Assembly (NCBI RefSeq): GCF_006439055.1
Contig: NZ_RCZC01000008.1
Span: 156,909 to 220,908 of the forward strand
Reading direction: 5' to 3'
From: Sphingomonas glacialis
Lineage (GTDB): Bacteria > Pseudomonadota > Alphaproteobacteria > Sphingomonadales > Sphingomonadaceae
DNA length: 64,000 bases
Below are positions 6,920 through 15,544 of the stretch, piece by piece. The notes under the pieces were generated by a model, which worked only from the letters and a program-made list of their open reading frames with translations, ran no database searches and was not told where the DNA came from. The translations under genes and the position numbers were made by a program. Positions within the stretch are counted from its first letter, which is position 1; each line of letters starts with the position of its first letter.

Positions 6920-7525
6920 ATGGCTTTCGAACTTCCCCCGCTGCCTTATGCCTATGACGCGCTGGAGCCGACGATCTCGAAAGAGACGATGACCTTCCAT
7001 CACGACAAGCATCATGCGGCCTACACCGCCAAGCTCAACGAAGGCGTCGCGGCCGACCCCAAGCTCGAAGGCAAGACGATCGAGGAAATCCTCGGCATGA
7101 TCTCGAGCCTGCCGCCGCTGGTGCGCAACAATGGCGGCGGTTTCTGGAACCACGATTTTTTCTGGAAGATCATGGGCCCGGCCGGCACGACGCAGCCCTC
7201 GGGCGCGCTTGCCGAGGCGATCACCGCCTATGGCGGCCTCGACAAGCTAAAGGACGATTTCAACACCAAGGGTGCGGGCCAGTTCGGTTCGGGCTGGGCG
7301 TGGGTGATCAAGGACGAGAGCGGCGCGCTCAAGGTCGTCTCGACGCCGAACCAGGACAATCCGCTGATGGACGATGCCAAGGACAAGGGCACGCCGATCC
7401 TCGCCAACGACGTGTGGGAGCATGCCTACTACCTGACCTACATGAACGACCGTCCGGGCTATCTGAAGGCGTGGTGGAACGTCGTGAACTGGGACGAAGC
7501 CGGCAAGCGCTTCGACGCGGCCTGA
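6920..7525 (+). CDS. sodB: Superoxide dismutase, Fe type
   Basis: The enzyme dismutates superoxide to oxygen and peroxide in the cytoplasm. Fe/Mn-SOD landmarks are present: TFHHDKHHAAYTAKLN with the first metal His, GGGFWNHDFFW with the second, and DVWEHAYYLTYMNDRPGYL with the Asp and third His. The 201-residue length and AFELPPLPYAYDALEP start are typical of Fe-SOD. AAGGAGAA lies 6 bases before the ATG at 6920. There is no signal peptide. Confidence 0.96.
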   Translation: MAFELPPLPYAYDALEPTISKETMTFHHDKHHAAYTAKLNEGVAADPKLEGKTIEEILGMISSLPPLVRNNGGGFWNHDFFWKIMGPAGTTQPSGALAEAITAYGGLDKLKDDFNTKGAGQFGSGWAWVIKDESGALKVVSTPNQDNPLMDDAKDKGTPILANDVWEHAYYLTYMNDRPGYLKAWWNVVNWDEAGKRFDAA

Positions 7526-7618
7526 CACGCGGCGGCAGGGTCTCGGCGGTTACAGTTGCATGAAACGCATTTGGTAGCGCAAACAACGCAATTGCTAAAG
7601 ATCCTGCTGCACTGCACA

Positions 7619-7686
7619 AAGAGTGTGCCTTTCAGGCATCCTCTCCTAAAACTTTCACGGCCGGTCGAAAGACCGGCCTTTTTTTT
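7619..7686 (+). ncRNA. Candidate small RNA with intrinsic terminator, downstream of sodB
   Basis: The segment contains a small hairpin (GCCTTTCAGGC near 7627), an unpaired pyrimidine-rich stretch ATCCTCTCCTAAAACTTTC that could pair with ribosome binding sites, and a strong terminator. That is the layout of a trans-acting sRNA. It is preceded by CTGCTGCACTGCACAAAG, which from memory resembles the conserved upstream region of the alphaproteobacterial suhB/MmgR (alpha-r8) sRNAs. The 5' end is a guess. It could instead be just the 3' UTR and terminator of sodB. Confidence 0.5.
7659..7686 (+). terminator. Rho-independent terminator
   Basis: GGCCGGTC-GAAA-GACCGGCC forms a perfect 8-bp stem with a GNRA loop at 7659-7678. 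It is followed by eight T residues (7679-7686). Confidence 0.93.
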
Positions 7687-8009
7687 GTTTTGGCGCCTGA
7701 TATAGTCGAGTCGCTGTCGTAGCGCCGGATCATAACAAAAACGACGGAAGAGGTAGGCCGCCGGTAAGACCGGCAACGGCGACACGATCGTGCGGGGGAT
7801 GGAGCAGGGGGCTCTCCCCCGCGATTTGCAGACCAAGCGAAGGAACACCCGCCCTCTCCCGCACGCGGGAGAGGCTACGCAGACTTGGTCCGCCTTCTTC
7901 GGGCCGGCCTAGTCGCAGTCGGTGAGGGCCCTGGTCGGGGCGGGCGTGGACAAGAAGAAGACCCTCACCCAACCCTCTCCCATGAAGGATGGGAGAGGGC
8001 TGACGGGAC
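7687..8009. repeat. Non-coding gap with palindromic elements
   Basis: I see no gene here. It holds CCGCCGGTAAGACCGGC-type short dyads, GGGGGCTCTCCCCC near 7807, CCTCTCCCGCACGCGGGAGAGG near 7851, and CCCTCTCCCATGAAGGATGGGAGAGGG (about 7973-7999). These look like partial or diverged members of the GC-rich palindromic elements seen elsewhere in the window. Confidence 0.6.
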
Positions 8010-8630
8010 TCACTCCTGCGGGGGGATCGGTGGCTCGTCCTGCGTGCTGAAACCGTGCTTCATCAGCATCGGCACATTGGCGAAGGCGAAGATCAGCGTC
8101 AGCGGGATCACGCCCCACAGCTTGAAACCGAGCCAGAAGGCGTAGCTGAATTCGTGGCGGACGATTTCGTTGATCACCGCCAGGAAGGCGAAGAACACCG
8201 CCCAATTGATCGTCAGCTTGCGCCACCCGGTCTCGTTGAGGCCGGGATAGGCGGCTTCGAGGAACAGGCTGAGCAGCGGCCGCCCCGTCGCCAGGCCGAA
8301 CACCAGGATCGCCGAGAGCATCGCGTAGATGACCGTCGGCTTGATCTGGATGAATTCCTTATTGTGGAAATAGAGCGTCAGCCCGCCGAACACGAGCACG
8401 AGCGTCCCCGTCAGCCAGAGCATCGGCGAGATCCGTCCCGAGCGCACCAGCGAATAGACCATCGCCGCGATGCTCGCGATCATGAACGCGGTCGTCCCCG
8501 CGATCAGTTTGACCATGTCGAGGCCGGGGGTAAGGAAATTGACGAGAAAGAAGATCGCGATCGGGCCGATGTCGATCGCCAGGCGTTGCCCGGCGCCGAG
8601 CGGCGCCTTTTTGGTGGGGGTGGAGGTCAT
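8010..8630 (-). CDS. yciB: Inner membrane-spanning protein YciB / septation protein IspZ family
   Basis: This polytopic inner-membrane protein of the YciB/IspZ family is linked to cell division and envelope integrity. The 206-residue sequence has about five hydrophobic spans (IDIGPIAIFFLVNFLTPG, LIAGTTAFMIASIAAMV, MLWLTGTLVLVFGGLTLYF, AMLSAILVFGLATG, INWAVFFAFLAVINEIV). It also has the family markers LTLYFHNKEFIQIKPT and WGVIPLTLIFAFANVPMLMK. Its ATG overlaps the ftsY stop, so the two are translationally coupled. Confidence 0.93.
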   Translation of the reverse strand: MTSTPTKKAPLGAGQRLAIDIGPIAIFFLVNFLTPGLDMVKLIAGTTAFMIASIAAMVYSLVRSGRISPMLWLTGTLVLVFGGLTLYFHNKEFIQIKPTVIYAMLSAILVFGLATGRPLLSLFLEAAYPGLNETGWRKLTINWAVFFAFLAVINEIVRHEFSYAFWLGFKLWGVIPLTLIFAFANVPMLMKHGFSTQDEPPIPPQE

Positions 8631-9556
8631 TTGCGGACCCCTTCCACGCCGGCGATGATCCGCGCAACCTCGTTCGCGTCGAACGGGCGCAGATCGCCCA
8701 TCCCCTCGCCGACGCCGATCGCGTGGATCGGCAGGCCATATTGCTCGGCCGCGGCGACGAGCACGCCGCCGCGTGCGGTGCCGTCGAGCTTGGTCATGAC
8801 GAGGCCGGTGACGCCGGCGTCCTTCTTGAACACTTCGATCTGGCTGAGCGCGTTCTGCCCCGTGGTCGCATCGAGCACGAGCAGGACGTCGTGCGGCGAA
8901 TCGACGTTGAGTCGGCCGAGCACGCGGCGGATCTTCGAGAGCTCGTCCATCAGCTCGCGCTTGTTCTGGAGGCGCCCGGCGGTGTCGACGATCAGCACGT
9001 CGATGCCGGTCGCGGTCGCCTGCTTGACCGCCTCGTAGACGATCCCCGCGGCGTCGCCGCCTTCCTTGCCCGAAATGATCGGCACGCCGGCGCGCTCGGC
9101 CCAGGTGGCGAGCTGGCCGATCGCGGCGGCGCGGAAGGTGTCGCCGGCCGCGAGCATCACGCCGTAATCCTGTTCTTTCAGCAGATGCGCGAGCTTGGCG
9201 ATCGTCGTCGTCTTGCCCGAGCCGTTGACGCCGATCACCAGAATGACGTGCGGGCGCGGGAAGCCGGTGATCTCGAGCGGCTTGGCGACGGTGTCGAGCA
9301 CCTTCTCGATCTCCTCGGCGACGACGAGGCGGATGCCGAGATCCTCCATGTCGCGCTCGAATACGCCGGTCGACAAACGGTGGCGGATGCGGGCGGCGGT
9401 CTGCGGGCCGAGATCGGAGGCGATCAGCGCCTCCTCGATCTCATCGAGCGTCGCGCGGTCGAGCGGTCCGGTGCCGAGCCCGGCGAGATTGCCGAGCAGC
9501 CGGTCGGAGGTGCGCTTGAACCCGCCGAGGAGTTTGTCGTGCCAGGTGGGGGTCAT
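8627..9556 (-). CDS. ftsY: Signal recognition particle receptor FtsY
   Basis: FtsY is the SRP receptor GTPase that docks Ffh-ribosome complexes at the inner membrane. NG-domain motifs are complete: GVNGSGKTTTIAKLA (G1), DTAGRLQNKRELMDEL (G3), TKLDGTARGG (G4) and the closing GVGEGMGDLRPF. At 309 residues it lacks the long acidic A domain of E. coli FtsY and starts with the amphipathic KLLGGFKRTSDRL helix. Its start overlaps the mtaB stop as ATGA. ffh lies about 3 kb away on the other strand. Confidence 0.97.
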   Translation of the reverse strand: MTPTWHDKLLGGFKRTSDRLLGNLAGLGTGPLDRATLDEIEEALIASDLGPQTAARIRHRLSTGVFERDMEDLGIRLVVAEEIEKVLDTVAKPLEITGFPRPHVILVIGVNGSGKTTTIAKLAHLLKEQDYGVMLAAGDTFRAAAIGQLATWAERAGVPIISGKEGGDAAGIVYEAVKQATATGIDVLIVDTAGRLQNKRELMDELSKIRRVLGRLNVDSPHDVLLVLDATTGQNALSQIEVFKKDAGVTGLVMTKLDGTARGGVLVAAAEQYGLPIHAIGVGEGMGDLRPFDANEVARIIAGVEGVRK

Positions 9557-10917
9557 GCGATGGTCTCTTGCAACATTTTTTCGGTCCCCGGCGAAGGCCG
9601 CGGCCCAGGAGAAATGGCGATGGTCGGCGGGCGCTGCGCATCGCTACGAGTGTCCCGCGACCGGGCCCCGGCCTTCGCCGGGGAAGCGGGAAGGGGAGTG
9701 GCGCTGAGCGTGCTGCCGTCGGTGGCGGCGATGCGGACCGACTGGACGGTCCCGACCGTCTGCATGTCGAAGCGCACCTCGGCAAAGTTCGCGGCGTGCC
9801 CGCGATCCCCCGGCCGCTCGACCAGCACGTCTTGCGTCGTGCCGACCAGCCCGCGCAGCCACGCCGCCTTGCGCCGCGCGCCAGCCTCGCGCAGCAGCGC
9901 CGCTCGGGCCTTGCGTACGGGAACGGGCAAAGCCGGCATCAGCGCGGCAGGGGTGCCGTCGCGCTCCGAATAGGGGAAGATGTGGGCGTGGACCACGTTG
10001 CAATCGTCGATCAGCGCGAGCGTGTCGGCGAACATCGCATCGTCCTCGGTCGGGAAACCCGCGATCAGATCGGCCCCGATCGCAATGTCCGCGCGCGCCG
10101 CCTTGAGCCGTTCGACCAAAGCGACGCTCTCGCCCCGCGAATGGCGGCGCTTCATCCGCTTTAGGATCATGTCGTTGCCCGCCTGGAGCGAGAGATGGAC
10201 GTGCGGCATCACCCGCGCTTCCTGCGTAAGGAGCGCGAAGAGCCGGTCGTCGATTTCGATCCCGTCGAGCGACGACAGCCGCAGCCGCTCGAGCGCGGGC
10301 ACATGGCGCAGGATCCGCTCGACCAGCAGGCCGAGGCTCGGCGCGCCGGGCAGATCGGGGCCGTAGCTGGTGAGATCTACCCCGGTCAGCACGATCTCGC
10401 GGTGGCCGGCATCGACGAGGCCAGCGATCCGATCGATCACCGCGCCTGCCGGGACCGAGCGGCTGTTGCCGCGTCCGTACGGGATCACGCAGAAGGTGCA
10501 GCGATGGTCGCAGCCATTCTGCACCTCGACGAACGCGCGCGCGTGCGCCGCGAAAGCGGGGGCGAGATGCGGGGCGGTTTCGCGAACGCGCAGGATGTCG
10601 CCGACGATGACGGGATCGGAAGCGTCCCAAGCGTGCGACGTCAGTTTCTCGCTATTGCCGAGCACGCGGTCGACCTCGGGCATCGCGGCGAAGCTCGCCG
10701 GGTCGATCTGCGCGGCGCATCCCGTCACGACCAATTGCGCCGATGGCCGCTCGGCGCGCGCGCGGCGGATCGCCTTGCGCGTCTCGGCGACGGCGCCGTT
10801 GGTGACCGCGCAGCTGTTGACCACCACCAGATCACGCCCGCCGACAAGCGCGCGGATCGCCTCGCTTTCGGCGATGTTGAGGCGGCAGCCGAGGGAGATG
10901 ATCTGCGGATCGGGCAT
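9553..10917 (-). CDS. mtaB: tRNA t6A37 methylthiotransferase MtaB
   Basis: This radical-SAM enzyme adds the 2-methylthio group to t6A37 in tRNAs reading ANN codons. It has the N-terminal UPF0004 domain with three cluster cysteines (SLGCRLN, VNSCAVTN, TGCAAQ), the radical-SAM motif CDHRCTFC in VQNGCDHRCTFCVIPYGRGNSRS, and a TRAM-like region near residues 375-410. The last ~45 residues (LPASPAKAGARSRD...) are Pro/Ala/Arg-rich, unlike the family, and are encoded by a palindromic element. The stop overlaps ftsY. Confidence 0.93.
   Translation of the reverse strand: MPDPQIISLGCRLNIAESEAIRALVGGRDLVVVNSCAVTNGAVAETRKAIRRARAERPSAQLVVTGCAAQIDPASFAAMPEVDRVLGNSEKLTSHAWDASDPVIVGDILRVRETAPHLAPAFAAHARAFVEVQNGCDHRCTFCVIPYGRGNSRSVPAGAVIDRIAGLVDAGHREIVLTGVDLTSYGPDLPGAPSLGLLVERILRHVPALERLRLSSLDGIEIDDRLFALLTQEARVMPHVHLSLQAGNDMILKRMKRRHSRGESVALVERLKAARADIAIGADLIAGFPTEDDAMFADTLALIDDCNVVHAHIFPYSERDGTPAALMPALPVPVRKARAALLREAGARRKAAWLRGLVGTTQDVLVERPGDRGHAANFAEVRFDMQTVGTVQSVRIAATDGSTLSATPLPASPAKAGARSRDTRSDAQRPPTIAISPGPRPSPGTEKMLQETIA
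9585..9684. repeat. Palindromic element encoding the MtaB C-terminal tail
   Basis: TCCCCGGCGAAGGCCG at 9585-9600 is the exact reverse complement of CGGCCTTCGCCGGGGA at 9669-9684. The element lies inside the 3' end of mtaB and is translated as its atypical tail. Confidence 0.85.
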
Positions 10918-10953
10918 TGCGTCGCGATCTAGGGGGCGTGGGGCGGTAAGTCC

Positions 10954-11073
10954 ATGCTCCTCCCCTCCCTGGAAGGGGGGGGCTGGGGGGTGGGTTGGCC
11001 CGTGGAGAGGTCGACGCTTGCATTAGGCCGACCCACCCCCGACCCCTCCCTTCCAGGGAGGGGAGGAGGAGGT
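10954..11073. repeat. GC-rich palindromic intergenic element, copy 2
   Basis: CTCCTCCCCTCCCTGGAAGG at the left end pairs with CCTTCCAGGGAGGGGAGGAG at the right end. The inner GGGGGGTGGGTTGG pairs with CCGACCCACCCCC. It fills the gap between the genes at 9553 and 11074, just downstream of the GGDEF-EAL stop. Confidence 0.85.
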
Positions 11074-12711
11074 TCAGCCCGCGCGGCGCGTGTCCGTACT
11101 GTCCGACTCGACCGTCTCGCTCGCTGCCACCTGCAGCAAGCGCCGCTCGGCGAGCATCCGCCGCGTGTTGGCGATGCTGGTCGGCCGCCCATAGAGATAG
11201 CCTTGCCCCTTGCCGCAGCCGAGCCCGCGCAGACGTTCCTCGACGGCGAGCTCCTCGATCCCCTCGGCGGTGATCGGCAGGTTGAGGCTGTCGCCGAGCC
11301 GCGTGATCGCGGTGACGATCGCGGCGCTTTCGGTATTGTCGTTCATCGACATGATGAAGCTCTTGTCGATCTTGATCCGGTCGAACGGCAGCGCGCGCAG
11401 ATGCGCGAGCGACGAATAGCCCGTGCCGAAATCGTCGAGCGCCAGCCGGATGCCCTGGTTCTTGAGACTGCCGACGATCGATTGCGCGAGCGGGAGATTG
11501 TCGAACAACGCGGTCTCGGTGATCTCGATCTCGAGTCGGCTCGGCGGGAAGCCCGTCTCGGTCAGCACCTTGATGATCTTCTGCGCGAGCCACGCATCGC
11601 GCAGCTGGCTCGGCGAGATGTTGACCGACAGCGACAGCCCGGCGTCCCAATCCTTCGCGGCGAGGAACGCCTGGCGCATCAGCGACAGCGAGAGATCGGC
11701 GATCATGCCCGTCTCCTCGGCGATCGGGATGAAGGCGTCGGGCACGATCAGCCCGCGCGTCGGGTGATCCCAGCGCGCCAGCACCTCGAACCCGCTCAGC
11801 CGTCCGGTCGTCAGATCGATCTGCTGCTCGAAATAGGGGACGATCTCCTGGCGCGGGATCGCGTTGCGCAAGCCCACTTCGAGTTCGTTGCGCGCCTGCA
11901 GCTCGCGCTCCATTGACAGGTCGAACCAGGCGAAGCGGTTGCGCCCCGAATTCTTGGCGGCGTACATTGCGATGTCGGCCGAGCGCATCAGCGCATCGAT
12001 GCTCGCGCAATCGAAGTCCGATCGCGCGATGCCGACCGAGACTGAAATATGCAGCTGCAGACCCTCTATATAGAAGGGCTGGGCGAGCTGGCTGACGAGT
12101 TTCTCGGCGATCCGCTCGACGGTCGCGGGGTGGCCTGCGTCGAACAGGAAGGCGCAGGCGAATTCGTCGCCGCCGAAGCGCGCGGTGAGCGCGATACCCG
12201 GCATCGCGCCCGCGATCTGCAGCGCGACCTGCTGGAGCAGGGCATCGCCGATCGCGTGGCCGTGCATGTCATTGACCATCTTGAAATGGTCGAGATCGAG
12301 CATCAGCAGCGCCATCGCCTTGTTGCGCGCCTGCGCACGCACGAACATTGCGGCGCCTTCCTCGGCGAGGCTGCGCCGGTTGAGGAAACCGGTCAGCGGA
12401 TCCTTGGCGGCGAGCATCTGCGCGCGCTCCTCGGCCGCGGTGCGAATCGTCACTTCGTTGGCGAGCTCGCGGTGGCGGCGCCAGCCGAACAGGATCAGCG
12501 CGACGTTGAGCAACAGCGCGATCACCAGCGTCTGGTCGGGCCCGTCGCCGCCGTCGACATAGTGCCGGATGGTGGTCGACAGCACCGAGCTCCCGGTGCC
12601 GACGAACAACAGGATCGAGGCGACCGTGATCGCGCCGTTGAGGATCTCGCGGCGTTTGGGCGGGGCAGCACCGCCCGCGTCGCTGGAATCGCCACGTGTC
12701 TCGACCGTCAT
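11074..12711 (-). CDS. Membrane GGDEF-EAL protein (cyclic-di-GMP turnover)
   Basis: This predicted dual-domain c-di-GMP enzyme has 545 residues. Two membrane spans lie near residues 18-80 (GAITVASILLFVGTG, LVIALLLNVALILFGW). A GGDEF domain follows with an intact ARFGGDEFACAF motif, then an EAL domain. The EAL signature reads EVL (GFEVLARWDHPTRG), a common variant; the other catalytic blocks are present (NISPSQL, EITETALF, DDFGTGYSSL, AEGIE). It could both make and degrade c-di-GMP. The ATG at 12711 gives a plausible N-terminus. No neighbour suggests a specific pathway. Confidence 0.9.
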   Translation of the reverse strand: MTVETRGDSSDAGGAAPPKRREILNGAITVASILLFVGTGSSVLSTTIRHYVDGGDGPDQTLVIALLLNVALILFGWRRHRELANEVTIRTAAEERAQMLAAKDPLTGFLNRRSLAEEGAAMFVRAQARNKAMALLMLDLDHFKMVNDMHGHAIGDALLQQVALQIAGAMPGIALTARFGGDEFACAFLFDAGHPATVERIAEKLVSQLAQPFYIEGLQLHISVSVGIARSDFDCASIDALMRSADIAMYAAKNSGRNRFAWFDLSMERELQARNELEVGLRNAIPRQEIVPYFEQQIDLTTGRLSGFEVLARWDHPTRGLIVPDAFIPIAEETGMIADLSLSLMRQAFLAAKDWDAGLSLSVNISPSQLRDAWLAQKIIKVLTETGFPPSRLEIEITETALFDNLPLAQSIVGSLKNQGIRLALDDFGTGYSSLAHLRALPFDRIKIDKSFIMSMNDNTESAAIVTAITRLGDSLNLPITAEGIEELAVEERLRGLGCGKGQGYLYGRPTSIANTRRMLAERRLLQVAASETVESDSTDTRRAG

Positions 12712-12938
12712 AGAAAGCTGTCCACCCCGTAGTGAGGAAACGTCTTTCCACGCCAGCTGTGTAGATGGGGTTAAGCCCGAGAGTTGCGTGACGCATCGAA
12801 ACGGCGTAGGGCGCACCGATCGTTCCTGTACAGGACCGTGAGGGCTGCCCCATGGGGCTACGCCGGCCGACGAGGTTTCGTCCGCCGGCGTTCTTTGCGT
12901 TACGGTGCGGACGCGATGTTTTGGAAGGTTTTTTTCGG
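12712..12938. other. Divergent intergenic region between the GGDEF-EAL gene and ffh
   Basis: I see no gene here. CGCCGGC...GCCGGCG near 12863-12892 forms a hairpin in the probable ffh leader. I looked for a 4.5S SRP RNA because ffh is adjacent but found none of its conserved GGTC.GG/GGAAGCAGC signatures. Confidence 0.4.
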
Positions 12939-14429
12939 ATGTTCGAGAGCCTGAGCGACCGTCTTGGCGGTGTGTTCGATCGGTTGCGGGGGCGCGGTGC
13001 GCTTACCGAGGCGGACGTGCGCGCGGCGATGCGCGAAGTGCGAGTCGCGCTGCTCGAGGCCGACGTCGCGCTGCCGGTGGCACGCGATTTCGTCGATAAG
13101 GTCACCGAACTGGCGGTCGGCCAGAACGTGCTGCGCTCGGTCACGCCGGGGCAGCAGGTCGTCAAGATCGTCAGCGATGCGCTGACCGAGATGCTCGGCG
13201 CCGAGGCGGCCGAGCTCGAACTCGGCGTCACGCCGCCGGCGATCATCATGATGGTCGGCCTGCAGGGCTCGGGCAAGACGACCAGCACGGCCAAGATCGC
13301 GCTGCGGCTCGCCAAGCGGCAGGGCAAGAAGGTCTTGATGGCGTCGCTCGACGTCAATCGTCCGAATGCGCAGGAACAGCTTGCGGTGCTCGGCACGCAG
13401 GCCGAGGTTTCGACGCTGCCGATCGTCGCCGGGCAGCAGCCGGTCGATATCGCGCGGCGCGCGCTGCAGGCGGCCAAGCTGCAGGGCTATGACGTCCTGA
13501 TGCTCGACACCGCGGGGCGTCTCCACGTCGATCAGGCGCTGATGGACGAGATGCGCGCCGTCGCCGAAGTCACCAAGCCGACCGAGATCCTGCTCGTCGT
13601 TGACTCGCTGACCGGTCAGGACGCCGTCAACGTGGCGCAGAACTTCTCCGAGCAGGTTCCGCTCACCGGTATCGTGCTGACCCGCATGGACGGCGATGCA
13701 CGTGGCGGTGCGGCGCTGTCGATGCGCGCCGTCACCGGCAAGCCGATCAAGTTCGCCGGCATGGGCGAGAAGCTCGACGCGCTCGAGGCGTTCGATCCCA
13801 AGCGTGTCGCTGGCCGCATCCTCGGCATGGGCGACGTGGTCGGGCTGGTCGAGCGCGCGGCGGAAGCGATCCAGGTCGAAGACGCCGAGAAGATGGCCGC
13901 CAAGATGGCGAAGGGGCAGTTCGACCTCGACGATCTGCGCGCTCAGCTCAAGCAGATGCAGCGGATGGGCGGCATCGGTGCGCTCGCCGGCATGATCCCC
14001 GGCATGGGCAAGGCGAAGGGCATGGTCGATCAGGTCGGCGGCGAAAAGGTCCTCGTGCGGATGGATGCGATCATCACCTCGATGACCGCCAAGGAGCGCC
14101 GCAAGCCCGAACTGCTCAACGCCAAGCGCAAGATCCGCGTCGCCAAGGGCTCGGGGACGACCGTGCAGGACGTCAACAAGCTCCTGAAGATGCACCAGGA
14201 AATGGCCAACGCCATGAAGAAGATCAAGAAGATGGGCGGCCTCGCCGGCATGGCCAAGATGTTCGGCGGCGGCGGCGGTGGTGGCGGCATGGGCGGCGGC
14301 GGCCTGGGTGGCCTTGGCGGGATCGACCCGGCCAAGATGCTCAGCGGCGCCGGCGGCGGGCTCCCCGGTCTCGGCGGCGGCCAGACCAAGCTTCCCCCCG
14401 GCTTCGAGAATTTGCTCAAGAAGAAATAA
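12939..14429 (+). CDS. ffh: Signal recognition particle protein Ffh
   Basis: Ffh is the SRP54 GTPase that binds signal sequences of nascent membrane proteins. It has an N domain (MFESLSDRLGGVFDRLRGRG), a G domain with GLQGSGKTTSTAKIA, DTAGRLHVD and TRMDGDARGGA, and a Met-rich M domain with MKKIKKMGG near the end. The 496-residue chain ends in a Gly-rich linker (GGGGGGGGMGGGGLGG) and LPPGFENLLKKK, an extension beyond the core fold. The ATG at 12939 follows a weak ribosome site. rpsP follows after 42 bases. Confidence 0.97.
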   Translation: MFESLSDRLGGVFDRLRGRGALTEADVRAAMREVRVALLEADVALPVARDFVDKVTELAVGQNVLRSVTPGQQVVKIVSDALTEMLGAEAAELELGVTPPAIIMMVGLQGSGKTTSTAKIALRLAKRQGKKVLMASLDVNRPNAQEQLAVLGTQAEVSTLPIVAGQQPVDIARRALQAAKLQGYDVLMLDTAGRLHVDQALMDEMRAVAEVTKPTEILLVVDSLTGQDAVNVAQNFSEQVPLTGIVLTRMDGDARGGAALSMRAVTGKPIKFAGMGEKLDALEAFDPKRVAGRILGMGDVVGLVERAAEAIQVEDAEKMAAKMAKGQFDLDDLRAQLKQMQRMGGIGALAGMIPGMGKAKGMVDQVGGEKVLVRMDAIITSMTAKERRKPELLNAKRKIRVAKGSGTTVQDVNKLLKMHQEMANAMKKIKKMGGLAGMAKMFGGGGGGGGMGGGGLGGLGGIDPAKMLSGAGGGLPGLGGGQTKLPPGFENLLKKK

Positions 14430-14471
14430 GTTCAACCCAATCAACGTATTAAAGCAAGAAGGTACTCTATC

Positions 14472-15053
14472 ATGGCAGTCAGCATTCGTCTTTCGCGCGG
14501 CGGTTCCAAGAAGCGCCCGTATTACCGCATCGTCGTCGCCGATGCGCGTGCACCGCGCGATGGCCAGTTCATCGAGAAGATCGGCACCTACAACCCGCTC
14601 CTCGCCAAGGATGACGAGAAGCGCATCGTGCTCGACACCGAGCGTGCGGGCTATTGGCTCGGCGTCGGCGCGCAGCCGACCGACCGCGTCGCCCGCTTCC
14701 TCGACGTGAAGGGTGTGCGCGAGCGCGCTGCCCGCAACAACCCGAACAAGGGCAAGCCCGGCGAGAAGGCCGTCGAGCGCGTCGAAGAGCGCCAGAAGAA
14801 GCTCGATGATGCCGAGGCCGCCAAGGTCGCTGCTGCCGCCGCTGAGGAAGAAGCCAAGGTCGCAGCCGCTGCCGCTGCGGAAGAGGCCAAGGCCACTGCC
14901 GCTGCCGAGGCTGCTGAAGCCGCTGCCGCTGCCAGCCAGGCCGAGACCGAGGCGGTTGTCGCTTCGGAAGTAGAAGCCGCGACCGAAACCCCGACCCCGG
15001 AAGCCGAAGCCGTTGCTGAGGCGACCTCGGAAGAAACCCCGGCGAACGGCTGA
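14472..15053 (+). CDS. rpsP: 30S ribosomal protein S16 with long Ala/Glu-rich tail
   Basis: S16 is an assembly protein of the small subunit. The conserved core spans residues 1-80 (MAVSIRLSRGGSKKRPYYRIVVADAR..., PTDRVARFLD). About 110 extra residues follow: a Lys/Glu helix, then a low-complexity Ala/Glu region (AAKVAAAAAEEEAKVAAAAA), giving 193 residues against the usual ~80-90. Similar acidic tails occur in other sphingomonads. The stop overlaps the rimM ATG by one base. Confidence 0.97.
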   Translation: MAVSIRLSRGGSKKRPYYRIVVADARAPRDGQFIEKIGTYNPLLAKDDEKRIVLDTERAGYWLGVGAQPTDRVARFLDVKGVRERAARNNPNKGKPGEKAVERVEERQKKLDDAEAAKVAAAAAEEEAKVAAAAAAEEAKATAAAEAAEAAAAASQAETEAVVASEVEAATETPTPEAEAVAEATSEETPANG

Positions 15054-15544
15054 TGCAAAAGGACAACCCCGTCACGCTCGCCGTCATCATCGGCGCGCAC
15101 GGCGTGACGGGGGAGGTCCGTCTCAAGGTCTTCACCGAGGACCTTGCCGCGTATACCGACTTCAACGGCGGCACGCTGTCGTTGAAGTCGGTGCGCCACG
15201 GTAGCAACGGCATGATCGCGCGGATCGCCGAAGTGACCGACCGCAACAAGGCCGAGGCCTTGCGCGGGACCGAACTGACCGTGCCGCGCTCGGCGCTGCC
15301 GCCGCTCGGCGAGGGCGAATATTATCATGCCGATCTGCTGGGCTTGCCTGCGGTTTCGACCACGGGCGAAGCGCTCGGCCATGTCGTCGCGATCGACGAT
15401 TTCGGCGCGGGCGACGTGATCGAGATCGAACGGCCAGCCGAAGACGGCAAGCCGGGCAAGCGTTTCATGATTCCGATGAACGCCGATGCAGTGCCCGAAT
15501 GGGATGCCGAGAAGCTCGTCGTCGAGGTCGGCTTTATCGTCTGA
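15053..15544 (+). CDS. rimM: Ribosome maturation factor RimM
   Basis: RimM assists maturation of the 30S head around S19. The N-terminal RimM domain (VTLAVIIGAHGVTGEVRLKVFT) and C-terminal PRC-barrel (EYYHADLLGLPAV...GAGDVIEIE...FMIPMNADAVPEWD) are both present in 163 residues. It is coupled to rpsP by a TGATG overlap. Its 3' end overlaps the convergent oxidoreductase gene by 11 bases. trmD, normally the next gene, is displaced downstream by about 1.6 kb. Confidence 0.96.
   Translation: MQKDNPVTLAVIIGAHGVTGEVRLKVFTEDLAAYTDFNGGTLSLKSVRHGSNGMIARIAEVTDRNKAEALRGTELTVPRSALPPLGEGEYYHADLLGLPAVSTTGEALGHVVAIDDFGAGDVIEIERPAEDGKPGKRFMIPMNADAVPEWDAEKLVVEVGFIV

Noticed and set aside
12712..12938. 4.5S SRP RNA beside ffh
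   Set aside because: The conserved tetraloop and asymmetric-loop sequences are absent; only a simple hairpin is seen.
15534..15544. Frameshift at the end of rimM
   Set aside because: The 11-base overlap with the convergent gene is clean; RimM has a normal C-terminus and length.
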